Below are positions 28,130 through 37,080 of a DNA stretch of 64,000 nucleotides, one piece after another (the stretch's first letter is position 1; each line of letters begins with the position of its first letter). A model generated the notes under the pieces. The model saw only the letters and a list, made by a program, of their open reading frames with translations, made no database searches and had not been told where the DNA came from. Origin of the DNA: Microvirga sp. 3-52 (GTDB lineage Bacteria > Pseudomonadota > Alphaproteobacteria > Rhizobiales > Beijerinckiaceae); contig NZ_JAHAMK010000002.1 in NCBI RefSeq assembly GCF_018383585.1, positions 62,001-126,000 on the forward strand. Direction: 5' to 3'. Position numbers and translations under genes: made by a program.

Positions 28130-29959
28130 ATGAAGCTTTCCCGTCTGTTTCTCGCGAGTACCGCCCTTCCCCTGATGCTCCTGCCGGCGCATGTCTCGGC
28201 CCTCCAGCCAACCCCGGCGACGCCCCTCGTTCTGGCTCAGGCTGGACCGGCGGCCGATGAGGAGCTGCCGCCCGGAGCGCGTCAACGCCGGCAGGGACCG
28301 GACGGAGAACGTGGCGGGCGTCCCGGTCCGGACCGCAGGCAAGGCGGCCAGGATCAGGGGGGGCCCGGTGCGTCCGAGGAACGCGGTCAGCGTCCCCCTC
28401 GCGGAGCGGGTCCCGGCGCACAGGGACCCGACGACGGCCCCGGAGCCCCGCGGCCCCGCCGCGAGCCGGGCCCGCCGGCCGAGCGGCCGGCACCGCCTCC
28501 CGCTGCCGCGCCGGCCACCCCGGCCCGTCCGGCACAACAGGCTCCCGCCGAGCGACTGCAGTCCCCGTCGGACGCCCCGGCTCGACCGCAGCGCCCAGCC
28601 ACCCAGGAGCGCGAGCAAGCGCCGGCCGAGCGTCCGCGGCCTCAGGCCCCGGCCGGACAGACCCGTCCTGCCGCCCCTCCGCCCGCTGCCCAGCCGGCAG
28701 CGCCCCCGGCGCCGGTGCAGCAGCGGCAGGCTCCAGACGCCGCGCCTCCAGCGGAGCGCCAGCGCCCCGGCCGCTCCGACAACACCGAGAATCCCGATCG
28801 GACGCGCGGCCAGCGGCCGACGCAAGAACAGCCGAGCGCCCCTGCAACGCCTCCGGCGGGCGCGCAGCCCGCCCCGCGCGCACCGACGGCAGCCCCGGCG
28901 GCTCCTGCTCCCGCGGCTCCTGCGCCGGCCACCCGTGCCCAGCCGACACCTCCCGTTCCGGGAGCCCCGGTCCAGCAGGTGCCCGGACGGACCGCTCCCC
29001 AGCAAGCGGCTCCCGGCACGACGCAGCCTCTGGATCCATCGCGGGTCCGCATCGAGGATCTTCGCGGCCAGCGCCGTGAGCGGCGGGACGGCAACAGGGT
29101 CATCATCGAGGAGCCCGGCAACCGGACCATCATCCGCGAGGGCAATCAGGTCATCATCCGGCACGACGAGACCGAGCGGTTCCGCCGTACCTACCGCGAT
29201 GCCGACATCCGCACGGAGCGGCGTGGGGCCGACGAGGAGGTCACCATCGTCCGCCGCCCTGACGGATCCGAGATCGTGACGGTGCGGGACCAGTACGGCA
29301 ACCTGATCCGCCGTTCGCGGCGCGAGGCAGCAGGCCGCGAGGTTGTGCTGATCGAGAACAGGCGGGGCGACCGCCGTCCCACCGGGTACGGGTATATCGA
29401 GGAGGAGGTCGTGCGGCTGCCGCCGCCGGTCGTCCGCATTCCACGCGAGCAGTACATCGTGGATGTGGAGGACGCCTCGCAGGAGGATCTGGTAGAGGCT
29501 TTCACCGCTCCTCCCGTCGAGCGCATCGAGCGGTCCTACACGCTCGACGAGGTTCGTCGCAGCCAGCCGCTGCGCGAACGCATGCGTCGGGTTGACGTGG
29601 ATACCGTCACCTTCGAGTTCGGCTCCTGGGAGCTGGCCGGAGACCAGGCGGGCGCCCTAACGGGCATTGCCGAGGCGATCCGCTCTGCCCTGTCTCGAAA
29701 TCCCAACGAGATCTTCCTGATCGAAGGCCATACCGATGCGGTCGGTGCGGACGAGGACAATCTGACCCTCTCCGATCGGCGGGCGGAGACCGTTGCGACG
29801 ATTCTCACGGAGCGCTTCCGGATCCCTGCCGAGAACCTGACGACCCAAGGTTACGGCGAACAGTACCTGAAAGTGGATACGCAGAGCCCCGAGCGGCAGA
29901 ACCGCCGCGTGGCCATGCGCCGGATCACCCCGCTGCTTCAAGGTCAGAACCAGCAGTAA
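28130..29959 (+). CDS. OmpA-domain protein with a long Pro/Ala/Arg-rich region
   Basis: 609 residues. A Sec signal peptide (MKLSRLFLASTALPLM, cleavage near AHVSA, residue 24) is followed by about 280 residues of low-complexity Pro, Ala, Arg, Gln and Gly, then a repetitive charged stretch near 300-440 with short recurring units such as NRVIIEEPGNRTIIREGNQVII (11-residue-like steps). The C-terminal OmpA-like domain (about 485-605) has the IEGHTDAVGADEDNLTLSDRRAE peptidoglycan-binding motif and RRVAMRRI ending. It is probably an outer-membrane or periplasmic protein gripping peptidoglycan. The ATG at 28130 has GAGGA close upstream; a TTG at 28121 is the alternative. Function beyond cell-wall anchoring is unknown. 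Confidence 0.8.
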   Translation: MKLSRLFLASTALPLMLLPAHVSALQPTPATPLVLAQAGPAADEELPPGARQRRQGPDGERGGRPGPDRRQGGQDQGGPGASEERGQRPPRGAGPGAQGPDDGPGAPRPRREPGPPAERPAPPPAAAPATPARPAQQAPAERLQSPSDAPARPQRPATQEREQAPAERPRPQAPAGQTRPAAPPPAAQPAAPPAPVQQRQAPDAAPPAERQRPGRSDNTENPDRTRGQRPTQEQPSAPATPPAGAQPAPRAPTAAPAAPAPAAPAPATRAQPTPPVPGAPVQQVPGRTAPQQAAPGTTQPLDPSRVRIEDLRGQRRERRDGNRVIIEEPGNRTIIREGNQVIIRHDETERFRRTYRDADIRTERRGADEEVTIVRRPDGSEIVTVRDQYGNLIRRSRREAAGREVVLIENRRGDRRPTGYGYIEEEVVRLPPPVVRIPREQYIVDVEDASQEDLVEAFTAPPVERIERSYTLDEVRRSQPLRERMRRVDVDTVTFEFGSWELAGDQAGALTGIAEAIRSALSRNPNEIFLIEGHTDAVGADEDNLTLSDRRAETVATILTERFRIPAENLTTQGYGEQYLKVDTQSPERQNRRVAMRRITPLLQGQNQQ

Positions 29960-29967
29960 GACAAGAC

Positions 29968-30007
29968 GCCGGGAGGATCCTCGTCCTCCCGGCTCTTCCA
30001 TCTCTTT
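29968..30007. terminator. Shared terminator of the OmpA-domain gene and the cyclase gene
   Basis: A perfect 10-bp stem (GCCGGGAGGA / TCCTCCCGGC, loop TCCTCG) lies 9 bases after the OmpA-domain stop, followed by TCTTCCATCTCTTTT. The convergent cyclase gene stops at 30016, so the hairpin can serve both strands, though the U-tract is better on the plus strand. Confidence 0.75.
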
Positions 30008-30015
30008 TCAGATCG

Positions 30016-31791
30016 TCATTCCGGAAGACCTGCGAGGCGCAGTCCTTCCGCGAAGCGGCTCATGGCCTCCTTGCTGAAGGCCAAGGCCTGGAGAATGTCC
30101 GAGACCGTAAGTCCGGGATAGTTCTTCACCAGCTCGCCGACACTGTCCCGCCCCTTGTCGAGATCACCCGCAAGGGCATAGGAGGGAGCGAGCGTTCGAT
30201 GGATCCAGGCGGCGCTCGGTTTCGCCATCAGTCCATTTTCCTGCCATTGCACTGCCTGATCGTATCGCTTGGCGATGAAGTGGGCGCAGCCGATCCCGAT
30301 GTCGCAGTTGAACGCCATCGGATCGTACGGGCTGAGACGCAGAGAACGCTCGAAATGCTGGATCGCGACCTCCGGATCGTGCTGATAGTTGCGCAGCCAT
30401 CCGCTCCGGTTCCAGGCCCAGACCGAGTTCGGATCCAACGTGAGGGCTCGCTCCAGCATCGCTTCGGCGCGCTGGTACTCTCTCGTGATCGTCAGGGCGG
30501 CGCCGAGCACTGTCAGGATGAACGGGTCGTCGTGGGCAATCGCGGCGGCAGCCTGCGCCTGACGCAGGGTCTCGCGCTTGTCCTCCGGGACATTCTTCGA
30601 CCAGTTGTAGACGATCCTCTGCCCACGGCACCAGGCGGCCAGGGAGAGCGCGAGCGGATAGCCGGGGTCGAGCAGAAGGGCCTTGTCGATGAGCCGGGTC
30701 GCTTCCTTGTTGGCTTCAAACTCCAAGGCCCAGACGTAAGGCAGGGACCTCATGACGAGATCGTAGGCGCCGAGGCTTTCGGGACGTTTCCGCCTCGCCC
30801 GTTCGATCTCGGCGTTGCGGATGGAGGGCTGAATCGAGCCGACGACGCTGGTCGTGATCCGATCCTGCAGATCGAACACATCGGCCGCCACACCGTCGTA
30901 GTGCTCGGCCCAGAGGTGCATGCCGGTCACCGCATCGACCAGTTGCGCAGTGATACGAGTTCTTTCTCCGGAACGCCTGACGCTGCCTTCGAGCACATAG
31001 CGCACGCCCAGGTCGCGCCCGATCTGCGGAACGCTCACATTCCGCCCCTTGTAGATGAATGTGGAGTTGCGAGCCACGACGAAGAAGGATCTGAACCGTG
31101 ACAGGGCGGCGATGATGTCCTCGACGATGCCGTCTGCGAAATACTCCTGTTCGGGATCATTGGTGAGATTGACGAACGGCAGGACCGCGATGGACGGCCT
31201 GTCCCGCAGGGAAGCGGTGGACCGCGTTTCGGACGACATCGCCGACGGATCCAGTCCTGCCAGAAGACAATAGACCTTGATAAGCCTCCCGATGTTCTTG
31301 AAGCGATGCTCGCCGTGATCCTCGAATTGGTACGGCAGCTTGTCTCGCACCTCCTCGTGGACTTTTCCGGACAGGCAGATTCCGCCGGGCAGCGCCATCT
31401 TCTGCAGACGCGAGGCGATGTTCACCCCGTCGCCGAAGATGTCTCCGTCCTCTTCGATGATGATGTCGCCGAGATTGATCCCGATCCGCAGCTGGAGAGG
31501 CTTGATAGCCTCTCCGCCAGAGACCTGGGAAACCGCCTCCTGGAGATCGACGGCGCAGCGAACCGCTTCGACGGGGCTCGAGAACTCGCACAGGAAGCCG
31601 TCCCCGATGGTTTTCACCAGGCGACCATGATGGATGCGGATTCGCGGTTCGATGACCTGGCGCCGCAGATCTCTGAGACGGCCGAGCGTTCCTTCCTCGT
31701 CTTTGGACATGAGATCTGAATAGCCCACCACATCTGCGGCCAGGACAGCGGCGAGACGTCTTTGCGCCGTCTGATCAGAAGAGCTGCTCAT
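30016..31791 (-). CDS. Class III adenylate/guanylate cyclase with TolB-like and TPR regions
   Basis: 591 residues. The N-terminal class III cyclase domain (about 10-185) has metal-binding D20 in LAADVVGYS and D64 in KTIGDGFLCEF, with the transition-state Asn and Arg in GDGVNIASRLQ, so it should be active. A middle part (about 195-325) resembles the TolB-like/FlgO fold with the SIAVLPFVNLTNDPEQEYFADGIVED signature, common behind such cyclases in Hyphomicrobiales. The C-terminal third (about 330-560) is TPR-like helices with LERALTLDPNSVWAWNRSG and FERSLRLSPYDPMAFN units. No membrane segment is seen. Its regulator and whether it makes cAMP or cGMP are unknown; K60 favours ATP. Confidence 0.88.
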   Translation of the reverse strand: MSSSSDQTAQRRLAAVLAADVVGYSDLMSKDEEGTLGRLRDLRRQVIEPRIRIHHGRLVKTIGDGFLCEFSSPVEAVRCAVDLQEAVSQVSGGEAIKPLQLRIGINLGDIIIEEDGDIFGDGVNIASRLQKMALPGGICLSGKVHEEVRDKLPYQFEDHGEHRFKNIGRLIKVYCLLAGLDPSAMSSETRSTASLRDRPSIAVLPFVNLTNDPEQEYFADGIVEDIIAALSRFRSFFVVARNSTFIYKGRNVSVPQIGRDLGVRYVLEGSVRRSGERTRITAQLVDAVTGMHLWAEHYDGVAADVFDLQDRITTSVVGSIQPSIRNAEIERARRKRPESLGAYDLVMRSLPYVWALEFEANKEATRLIDKALLLDPGYPLALSLAAWCRGQRIVYNWSKNVPEDKRETLRQAQAAAAIAHDDPFILTVLGAALTITREYQRAEAMLERALTLDPNSVWAWNRSGWLRNYQHDPEVAIQHFERSLRLSPYDPMAFNCDIGIGCAHFIAKRYDQAVQWQENGLMAKPSAAWIHRTLAPSYALAGDLDKGRDSVGELVKNYPGLTVSDILQALAFSKEAMSRFAEGLRLAGLPE

Positions 31792-32132
31792 GGCCTCTCC
31801 AGGACGTCGACGTCGGCACTGATGGGCTACTTCAGGAAGGTTTTGATGAAAGCAACACGCCTTCCTACAATCCTTTCATGATAAAGCCTTACGGCTGATC
31901 TGGTTGCGTTGGAAAGCTCCTCGAAATCCAGGCGAATCCCGTTTTTTCGAGTGTTCTCATACATTACTGCAGCAGTGCCGAATTGGGCCCCTAGGCGGGC
32001 GGAGCCGGCGGGATGATTCCGGTCACAACACTGCTTCGCTAAGACCTTAGGAGAACACCCTTCAAGTATTCTGCCTTCGTTAACCTTTTCGCCTGACGTT
32101 AGGTTAAGAATATAAAGACGAGGGGCCCGACG
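31792..32132. other. 341-base divergent gap between cyclase and chemoreceptor genes
   Basis: No gene is supported here. It contains both promoter regions and an inverted TTAACCT/AGGTTAA pair near the chemoreceptor start. The sequence around 31830-31970 is more A/T-rich than flanking genes. Open frames crossing it run antisense into the chemoreceptor gene. Confidence 0.6.
32080..32107 (+). promoter_or_regulatory. Inverted TTAACCT / AGGTTAA pair upstream of the chemoreceptor gene
   Basis: A 7-bp perfect inverted repeat with a 14-base spacer ends 25 bases before the ATG at 32133. TTAACC resembles the half-site of CtrA, a cell-cycle regulator of motility genes in alphaproteobacteria, but the spacing is not the standard TTAA-N7-TTAA. 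Operator function is inference. Confidence 0.3.
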
Positions 32133-33881
32133 ATGTTCGGTATTCTGCGGCGCGCTCAACACATCGATGCTTTGGACAATACTGTTCAGACGGCCCCGGA
32201 GGAGCCGACGCCGACCGTCGTGCGCGAGAGCCGTCTCGACACGGAAGTCATGGGTGCACTCGAGGCCGACGTCCTCAAGGCCATCCACGGGGTCACGCAG
32301 GCCATCGCGCTTGCCGTCGCAGATGTGGCGGCGGTGGAGAAGGACCTTGCCGAGATCCGGGCTCACGCGGGGGCGCTTGCCTCTTCGGGGAGAACGGCTT
32401 CGGAGGAGACCCTCTCGCTCGCCTCCTCCACGGAGGAGCTGGCTGTCACGTCGGCCGAGATCGGCCGCGCCATGGATCATGCGAACGAGCGGATCGACAA
32501 CGCGGTTCAGGCGGCCCGCAAGGCGAGCGCCCTCATCACGCAGCTCTCGGCCGCCACGGCGGAAATCGTCGGCATCGTGGACACGATCTCCACGGTGGCG
32601 CGCCAGACCAACCTTCTAGCCCTCAATGCCACCATCGAAGCCGCCCGGGCCGGTGAAGCCGGAAAGGGCTTCGCGGTCGTGGCCTCGGAGGTGAAGGTCC
32701 TGTCCACCCAGACCGCCCGGGCCGCCGACGACATCCGCCTGCGGATCGACCATCTGCGCGGGACGGCGCAGGCGTCCACGAGCGCGGTGACGGAGGTGGT
32801 CGAGGTGGTTCAGGAGGTCGGCCCCGTCTTCGATACGGTGCGCAATGCGGTCGGCGAGCAGAACGCGGCCATCCGCGAAGCATCCCGCCTGGCCAGCGCG
32901 ACATCCGGCAGCGTCGGCAAGGTCAGTGAGCGGGCGGGCGAAGTCGATGCCGTTTCCGTCGGCGCCGGTCGACGAGCCCATCAGGCCGATCGCGCGACGA
33001 AGACGGCGGACGGGCTGGCGAAGGCTCTGGGTCAGCGCTTCGTCACCGTCATGCGCCAGAGTGAACTCGGCGACCGGCGGCAATCCGACCGTCTTCCCGT
33101 CGATCGTCCGGCGACGCTTCGAATCGGCAGTCGGAGCGCCTCCACGCGGCTGATCGACATCGGTCGCGGCGGCATCCTGCTCGCTTCGGTCGCCGATCTC
33201 CGCATCGCAGCCGGCGTGCGGGCCGAGATCGAGGTGCAGACCATCGGCCGGGTCGGATTGCGTGTCGTGGCAACGAGCGGGATGGGCACCCATTGCGCGT
33301 TCGACGACTGCGATGCCGCGACCCGGACCCGCATCGACGGCTTCGTCGCTCAGGTCGAGGCGACCTATAAGCCTCGCATCCTGCTCGCACAGGAAACCGC
33401 CCGTCAGGTCGAGATGCTGATCGAGCAGGCGGTGACCCACGGCACGGTCTCGCGCGAGGCCGTCTTCGACACGGATTACAAGCTGCTGCCGGGTACCGAT
33501 CCGGTCCAATACGGCACAGCCTATCTGACCGTCTTCGAGCGGCTTCTGCCCTCGATTCTAGAGAAGGGTCTGGCCTCCGACCCGGCTATGGCCTTCTGCC
33601 TCGCCATTGACCGCAACGGCTATATCCCGGTTCACAACAGGCTCTATTCGCAGCCCCAGCGCGCCGGAGATCCGGTGTGGAACGCGGCCAATGCCCGGAA
33701 CAAGCGCATTTTCGACGACCGCGCCGGCATCACGGCCGCTCGCTCCACGCGTCCCTTCGTGGTGCAGGCCTATGCGCGCGACATGGGCGGCGGCAAGATC
33801 GTCATGATGCAGGAGGTCGATGCCCCGATCCGGATCCTTGGACGTCACTGGGGAGGGTTGAGGACAGCCTATAAGGCCTGA
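32133..33881 (+). CDS. Cytoplasmic chemoreceptor: MCP signalling domain, PilZ domain, sensory C-terminus
   Basis: 582 residues, without a membrane segment, so a soluble receptor. The N-terminal half (about 70-300) is an MCP coiled coil with the tip [20 protein letters not shown] near residue 157. It is followed by a PilZ-type domain near 311-405, with [12 protein letters not shown] (the RxxxR motif) and a DIGRGG step where the consensus has D/NxSxxG, so c-di-GMP binding is plausible but the Ser is missing. The last ~170 residues match the ligand-binding region seen in many cytosolic receptors of Hyphomicrobiales ([17 protein letters not shown] and [15 protein letters not shown]). Signalling downstream of a domain that is usually C-terminal is unusual. 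Confidence 0.82.
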   Translation: MFGILRRAQHIDALDNTVQTAPEEPTPTVVRESRLDTEVMGALEADVLKAIHGVTQAIALAVADVAAVEKDLAEIRAHAGALASSGRTASEETLSLASSTEELAVTSAEIGRAMDHANERIDNAVQAARKASALITQLSAATAEIVGIVDTISTVARQTNLLALNATIEAARAGEAGKGFAVVASEVKVLSTQTARAADDIRLRIDHLRGTAQASTSAVTEVVEVVQEVGPVFDTVRNAVGEQNAAIREASRLASATSGSVGKVSERAGEVDAVSVGAGRRAHQADRATKTADGLAKALGQRFVTVMRQSELGDRRQSDRLPVDRPATLRIGSRSASTRLIDIGRGGILLASVADLRIAAGVRAEIEVQTIGRVGLRVVATSGMGTHCAFDDCDAATRTRIDGFVAQVEATYKPRILLAQETARQVEMLIEQAVTHGTVSREAVFDTDYKLLPGTDPVQYGTAYLTVFERLLPSILEKGLASDPAMAFCLAIDRNGYIPVHNRLYSQPQRAGDPVWNAANARNKRIFDDRAGITAARSTRPFVVQAYARDMGGGKIVMMQEVDAPIRILGRHWGGLRTAYKA

Positions 33882-33924
33882 ACATCGGACCGAAAGGCGG
33901 CGGCCTTACGCTGGCAAACCTTGA

Positions 33925-34014
33925 CGTCATGGCCGGGCCCGTCCCGGCCATCCCGATCCTGTAAGGCGCCGCGCTTTTCCAAGCGGGATCACCGGCACAA
34001 GACCGGTGATGACG
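33925..34014 (-). repeat. Family A quasi-palindrome, copy 11 (right edge of era-recO insert)
   Basis: A complete element with CGTCAT / ATGACG ends. Hairpin loops are CCCGT and ACAAG, complementary if G-U pairs are allowed. It lies between the convergent chemoreceptor and era stops, with the same orientation as era. It is opposite to copy 10 at the other edge of the accessory block. Confidence 0.88.
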
Positions 34015-34086
34015 GCGGAGGTAAATGTCGGGACTGAGATGTTGGCGGCACGCCGCTGATCGGGAGTTGGTGGTCCACAAGCGGCG

Positions 34087-35001
34087 CTAACCCCGCGGGA
34101 ACTCCAGACCCATCTCGCGATAGCGCTCGGGATCGTCGCTCCAGTTCTCGCGCACCTTCACGAAGAGGAAGAGGTGGACGGGAGCTTCGGCGATCTCCGC
34201 GATCTCCTTGCGGGCCGCCTGTCCGATGGCCTTGATGGTCTGCCCGCCCTTGCCGAGCACGATCTTGCGCTGGCTGTCGCGCTCCACGAACACGGTCTGC
34301 TCGATGCGCACCGAGCCGTCGGGGCGCTGCTGCCACTGGTCGGTCTCGACGGTGGACTCGTAGGGCAGTTCCTCGTGCAGACGCTCGTAGATCTTCTCGC
34401 GAGTGATTTCGGCCGCGAGCATGCGCAGGGGCGCATCGGAAATCTGATCCTCCGGATAGAGCCAGGGGCCCTCCGGCATCATCCCGGCGAGCTGCCGCTT
34501 CAATGTCTGGATGCCGTCGCCCTTCAGGGCCGAGATCATGTATGTGTGGACGAAGGGCACCTTCTCGTTGAGTTTCGAGGCCAGTTCCAGCAGCCGCGAG
34601 CGCTCGATCAGGTCGATCTTGTTGAGGATCAGCACCTTCGGACGCTTCAGATCGGGCAGCTTCTCGAGGATCGCCTCGGCCTCCTCGTCGATGCCTTTGC
34701 GCACGTCGAGCAGGAGAGCGATCACGTCCGCGTCGCCTGCCCCGCCCCAGGCCGACGTGACCATGGCACGGTCGAGGCGGCGTTTCGGCTTGAAGATGCC
34801 GGGCGTGTCCACGAAGACGATCTGCGCCTCGCCCTCGATGGCGATGCCGCGCACGAGGGCGCGGGTCGTCTGCACCTTGCGCGACACGATGGAGACCTTG
34901 GAACCGACCAGCGAGTTCAGGAGTGTCGACTTGCCCGCGTTCGGCGCCCCGATGAGAGCGACGAAACCGGCCTTGGTTTGGGTTTGCTCAGGCTGTTCCA
35001 T
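34087..35001 (-). CDS. era: GTPase Era
   Basis: Era is an essential GTPase that binds the 3' end of 16S rRNA in 30S assembly. The 304-residue product has the G1 loop GAPNAGKST near residue 18, the G3 segment FVDTPGIF, the G4 motif LNKIDLI near residue 129, and a C-terminal KH domain (about 210-300) with VERDSQRKIVLGKGGQTIK. It overlaps the upstream rnc by 14 bases, and rnc-era is a very widely conserved pair. In related bacteria recO follows; here a repeat and the accessory block come next. Confidence 0.96.
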   Translation of the reverse strand: MEQPEQTQTKAGFVALIGAPNAGKSTLLNSLVGSKVSIVSRKVQTTRALVRGIAIEGEAQIVFVDTPGIFKPKRRLDRAMVTSAWGGAGDADVIALLLDVRKGIDEEAEAILEKLPDLKRPKVLILNKIDLIERSRLLELASKLNEKVPFVHTYMISALKGDGIQTLKRQLAGMMPEGPWLYPEDQISDAPLRMLAAEITREKIYERLHEELPYESTVETDQWQQRPDGSVRIEQTVFVERDSQRKIVLGKGGQTIKAIGQAARKEIAEIAEAPVHLFLFVKVRENWSDDPERYREMGLEFPRG

Positions 35002-35698
35002 GCTCTTCCTCCGTCCAGACGCCCTCTCTCAAGAGAAGGCTTCGCGCCGCCGCCTGTTCCGCGATGCGCTTCGAAGTCCCTTGGCCGAACGCGCTCTCGG
35101 TCCCCTTCACCTTGACCATGATCCGAAATTTCGGCGCGTGATCGGGGCCCGTCTGCTCGGCGATGGAATAGGTCGGCGGCGGGAGGCCCCTGCCTTGGGC
35201 CCATTCCTGGAGGGCGCTCTTCGGATCGCGCAGGGGACGGCGGGGAGCCTCCACCAATGCCTGGAACGAGCGCTCGACGAGGTCGCTGGCCGCCTCGTAG
35301 CCGCCATCGAGGAAGACGGCGCCGATGATCGCCTCGCAGACATCGGCCAGGATGGTCTGGTTGCGCCGCTCGCCCGAATGCGCCTCACCGGCGCCGAGCT
35401 TGAGATAAGGCCCGACATCCCACGCGATGGCGATCTCGGCGCAGCTTTCGCGCCGCACGAGTTCGGCCAGGCGTCGGGAGAGTTCCCCCTCGGGTGCAGT
35501 GGGAAAGGTCTTGTAGAGCAGCCCGGCGATGGCAAGACCGAGCACCCTGTCGCCCAGGAACTCCAGCCTCTGATAGCTCTGGCCCGATGCCTGCGGCGCG
35601 CTGACATGGGTCAGCGCCTCGTCCAGGAGTTCAGGCTTTTCAAAGCGGTAGCCGAGCTTCTTCAGAAGCTCGTCGAGGTTCGGCTTGCGGCGTGCCAC
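34988..35698 (-). CDS. rnc: Ribonuclease III
   Basis: RNase III cuts double-stranded RNA, processing rRNA precursors and regulatory RNAs. The 236-residue product has the catalytic signature QRLEFLGDRVLGLAIA near residues 43-58 and the second acidic motif DVCEAIIGAVFLDGGYEAA near residue 120. The double-stranded RNA-binding domain fills the last ~70 residues, with the PPPTYSIAEQTGPDHAPKF pattern. It starts 3 bases after the lepB stop and overlaps era, so lepB-rnc-era is one translationally coupled unit. Confidence 0.96.
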   Translation of the reverse strand: MARRKPNLDELLKKLGYRFEKPELLDEALTHVSAPQASGQSYQRLEFLGDRVLGLAIAGLLYKTFPTAPEGELSRRLAELVRRESCAEIAIAWDVGPYLKLGAGEAHSGERRNQTILADVCEAIIGAVFLDGGYEAASDLVERSFQALVEAPRRPLRDPKSALQEWAQGRGLPPPTYSIAEQTGPDHAPKFRIMVKVKGTESAFGQGTSKRIAEQAAARSLLLREGVWTEEEHGTA

Positions 35699-35701
35699 GG
35701 G

Positions 35702-36478
35702 TTACTGGATCCGCTCGAAGAGACGATTCCAGCGGATCTTCTGCGGCCATTCCCACGGACGCCACAGGGAGGCGCTCTCGTCGATGGAGAAGAAGATGAT
35801 CTCCGCGCGGCCGACCAGATTCTCGAAGGGCACCTGCCCGACGCTCGCCTCGTCGCGAGAGTCGGTGGAGTTGTCGCGGTTGTCGCCCATCATGAAGAAG
35901 TGGCCGGGCTGCACCGTGTACACGTTGGTATTGTCCCAGTAGCCCCGGTCGGCGTCACGCTCGATGACGAAATGGGACACGCCGCCGGGCAACGTCTCCT
36001 TGTACTGCGGCACGGAGATCGTGCGGCCGTAGAGATCGGTGGTCTTGTAATCCTCGACACGTTCGCGCTGTACCGGCTGGCCGTTGATGTGCAGAACGCC
36101 GCCGATCACCTGGATCTTGTCGCCCGGCAGACCGATGACGCGCTTGATGTAGTCGGTCGAATTGTCCTTGGGCAGCTTGAACACGGCGATCTCGCCCCGC
36201 TTCGGCTCGGCGCCGAAGATGCGGCCGGAGAAGATGGCCGGGCTGAAGGGGATGGAGTGCTTGGAATAGCCGTAGGAATACTTGGAAACGAACAGGTAAT
36301 CGCCGATCAGCAGGGTCGGGATCAGGGATCCCGACGGGATGTTGAAGGGCTGGAAGAGCACGGTGCGCACGACGACCGCGATCAGAAGGGCCTGGACGAT
36401 GACCTTGATGGTTTCCCAAAGGCCGCCTTCTTCGTTCTTCGCGCCGCTACCTACGTATTTGCTGCTTTTTTCGCTCAC
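35702..36478 (-). CDS. lepB: Signal peptidase I
   Basis: LepB removes signal peptides from exported proteins at the outer face of the inner membrane. About 258 residues from VSEKSSKYVG: one membrane segment near 22-45, the catalytic Ser in FNIPSGSLIPTLLIGDYLFV, the catalytic Lys in STDYIKRVIGLPGDKI, and the GDNRDNSTDSR box near the C-terminus. The residue after the catalytic Ser is Leu rather than the usual Met. The start is uncertain: GTG at 36478 has AGG upstream, while an ATG at 36526 would add 16 residues. It lies between acpS and rnc in the conserved acpS-lepB-rnc-era run. Confidence 0.9.
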   Translation of the reverse strand: MSEKSSKYVGSGAKNEEGGLWETIKVIVQALLIAVVVRTVLFQPFNIPSGSLIPTLLIGDYLFVSKYSYGYSKHSIPFSPAIFSGRIFGAEPKRGEIAVFKLPKDNSTDYIKRVIGLPGDKIQVIGGVLHINGQPVQRERVEDYKTTDLYGRTISVPQYKETLPGGVSHFVIERDADRGYWDNTNVYTVQPGHFFMMGDNRDNSTDSRDEASVGQVPFENLVGRAEIIFFSIDESASLWRPWEWPQKIRWNRLFERIQ

Positions 36479-36681
36479 GTCTGTCGACCTATGCTCTTGG
36501 AACCTGACGGCGGAAGCCGTCTTCATCCGTGTGGCAAGTCGAGAGGGGTTTGCACTTAAGCCCCAAGGGCAAACCACTCTCGATACATTCACTCGTTACT
36601 GCAGTCACTTCCGGCGGCCGGAATCCATCCTGCCGCGGCCATGCTCTATCCTAAGGCGCGCCCTGCCGCAACGCAGGCCTC

Positions 36682-37080
36682 TCAGGCCGGAAGGGCCTCG
36701 ATGATCACGAAGGCCTGAGCCATGGGAGGATCGTCGGTCAGGGAGACATGGACCACTGCCTTGTGCCCCGCAGGCGTCATGCCCTTGAGGCGTTCCAGGG
36801 CTCCACCGGTCAGCTGCATGGTCGGGCGGCCGCTGGGAAGATTGACGACCTCCATGTCGCGCCAGAAGACGCCATGACTCAGGCCCGTTCCCAAGGCTTT
36901 TGCGCAGGCCTCCTTGGCGGCGAAGCGGCGGGCATAGGACGGTGCGCGGGCGGCCCGGCGGTCGCTTCTGACCCGTTCGCCCTCGGTATAGATGCGGTGG
37001 GTGAAGCGCTCGCCGAAGCGTTCGAGCGACCTCTCAATGCGCCGGATGTCGCAGAGGTCGGATCCGATGCCGAGAATCAC
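36682..37080 (-). CDS. acpS: Holo-[acyl-carrier-protein] synthase
   Basis: AcpS moves 4'-phosphopantetheine from CoA to the serine of ACP. The 132-residue product begins [19 protein letters not shown] with metal-binding D8 and has the second motif [17 protein letters not shown], with the Glu that completes the Mg2+ site, near residue 57. It is full length for this trimeric family. Its start overlaps the pdxJ stop by four bases (ATGA), the conserved pdxJ-acpS coupling. lepB follows after about 200 bases. Confidence 0.95.
   Translation of the reverse strand: MILGIGSDLCDIRRIERSLERFGERFTHRIYTEGERVRSDRRAARAPSYARRFAAKEACAKALGTGLSHGVFWRDMEVVNLPSGRPTMQLTGGALERLKGMTPAGHKAVVHVSLTDDPPMAQAFVIIEALPA

Noticed and set aside
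28061-29164. A 367-residue Arg/Gly/Leu-rich frame opposite the OmpA-domain gene
   Set aside because: It arises from the low-complexity Pro/Ala/Arg codons read backwards; no start signal.
31827-32480. A 217-residue frame on the minus strand across the cyclase-chemoreceptor gap
   Set aside because: Most of it is antisense to the chemoreceptor, and the part in the gap has no family resemblance or ribosome site.
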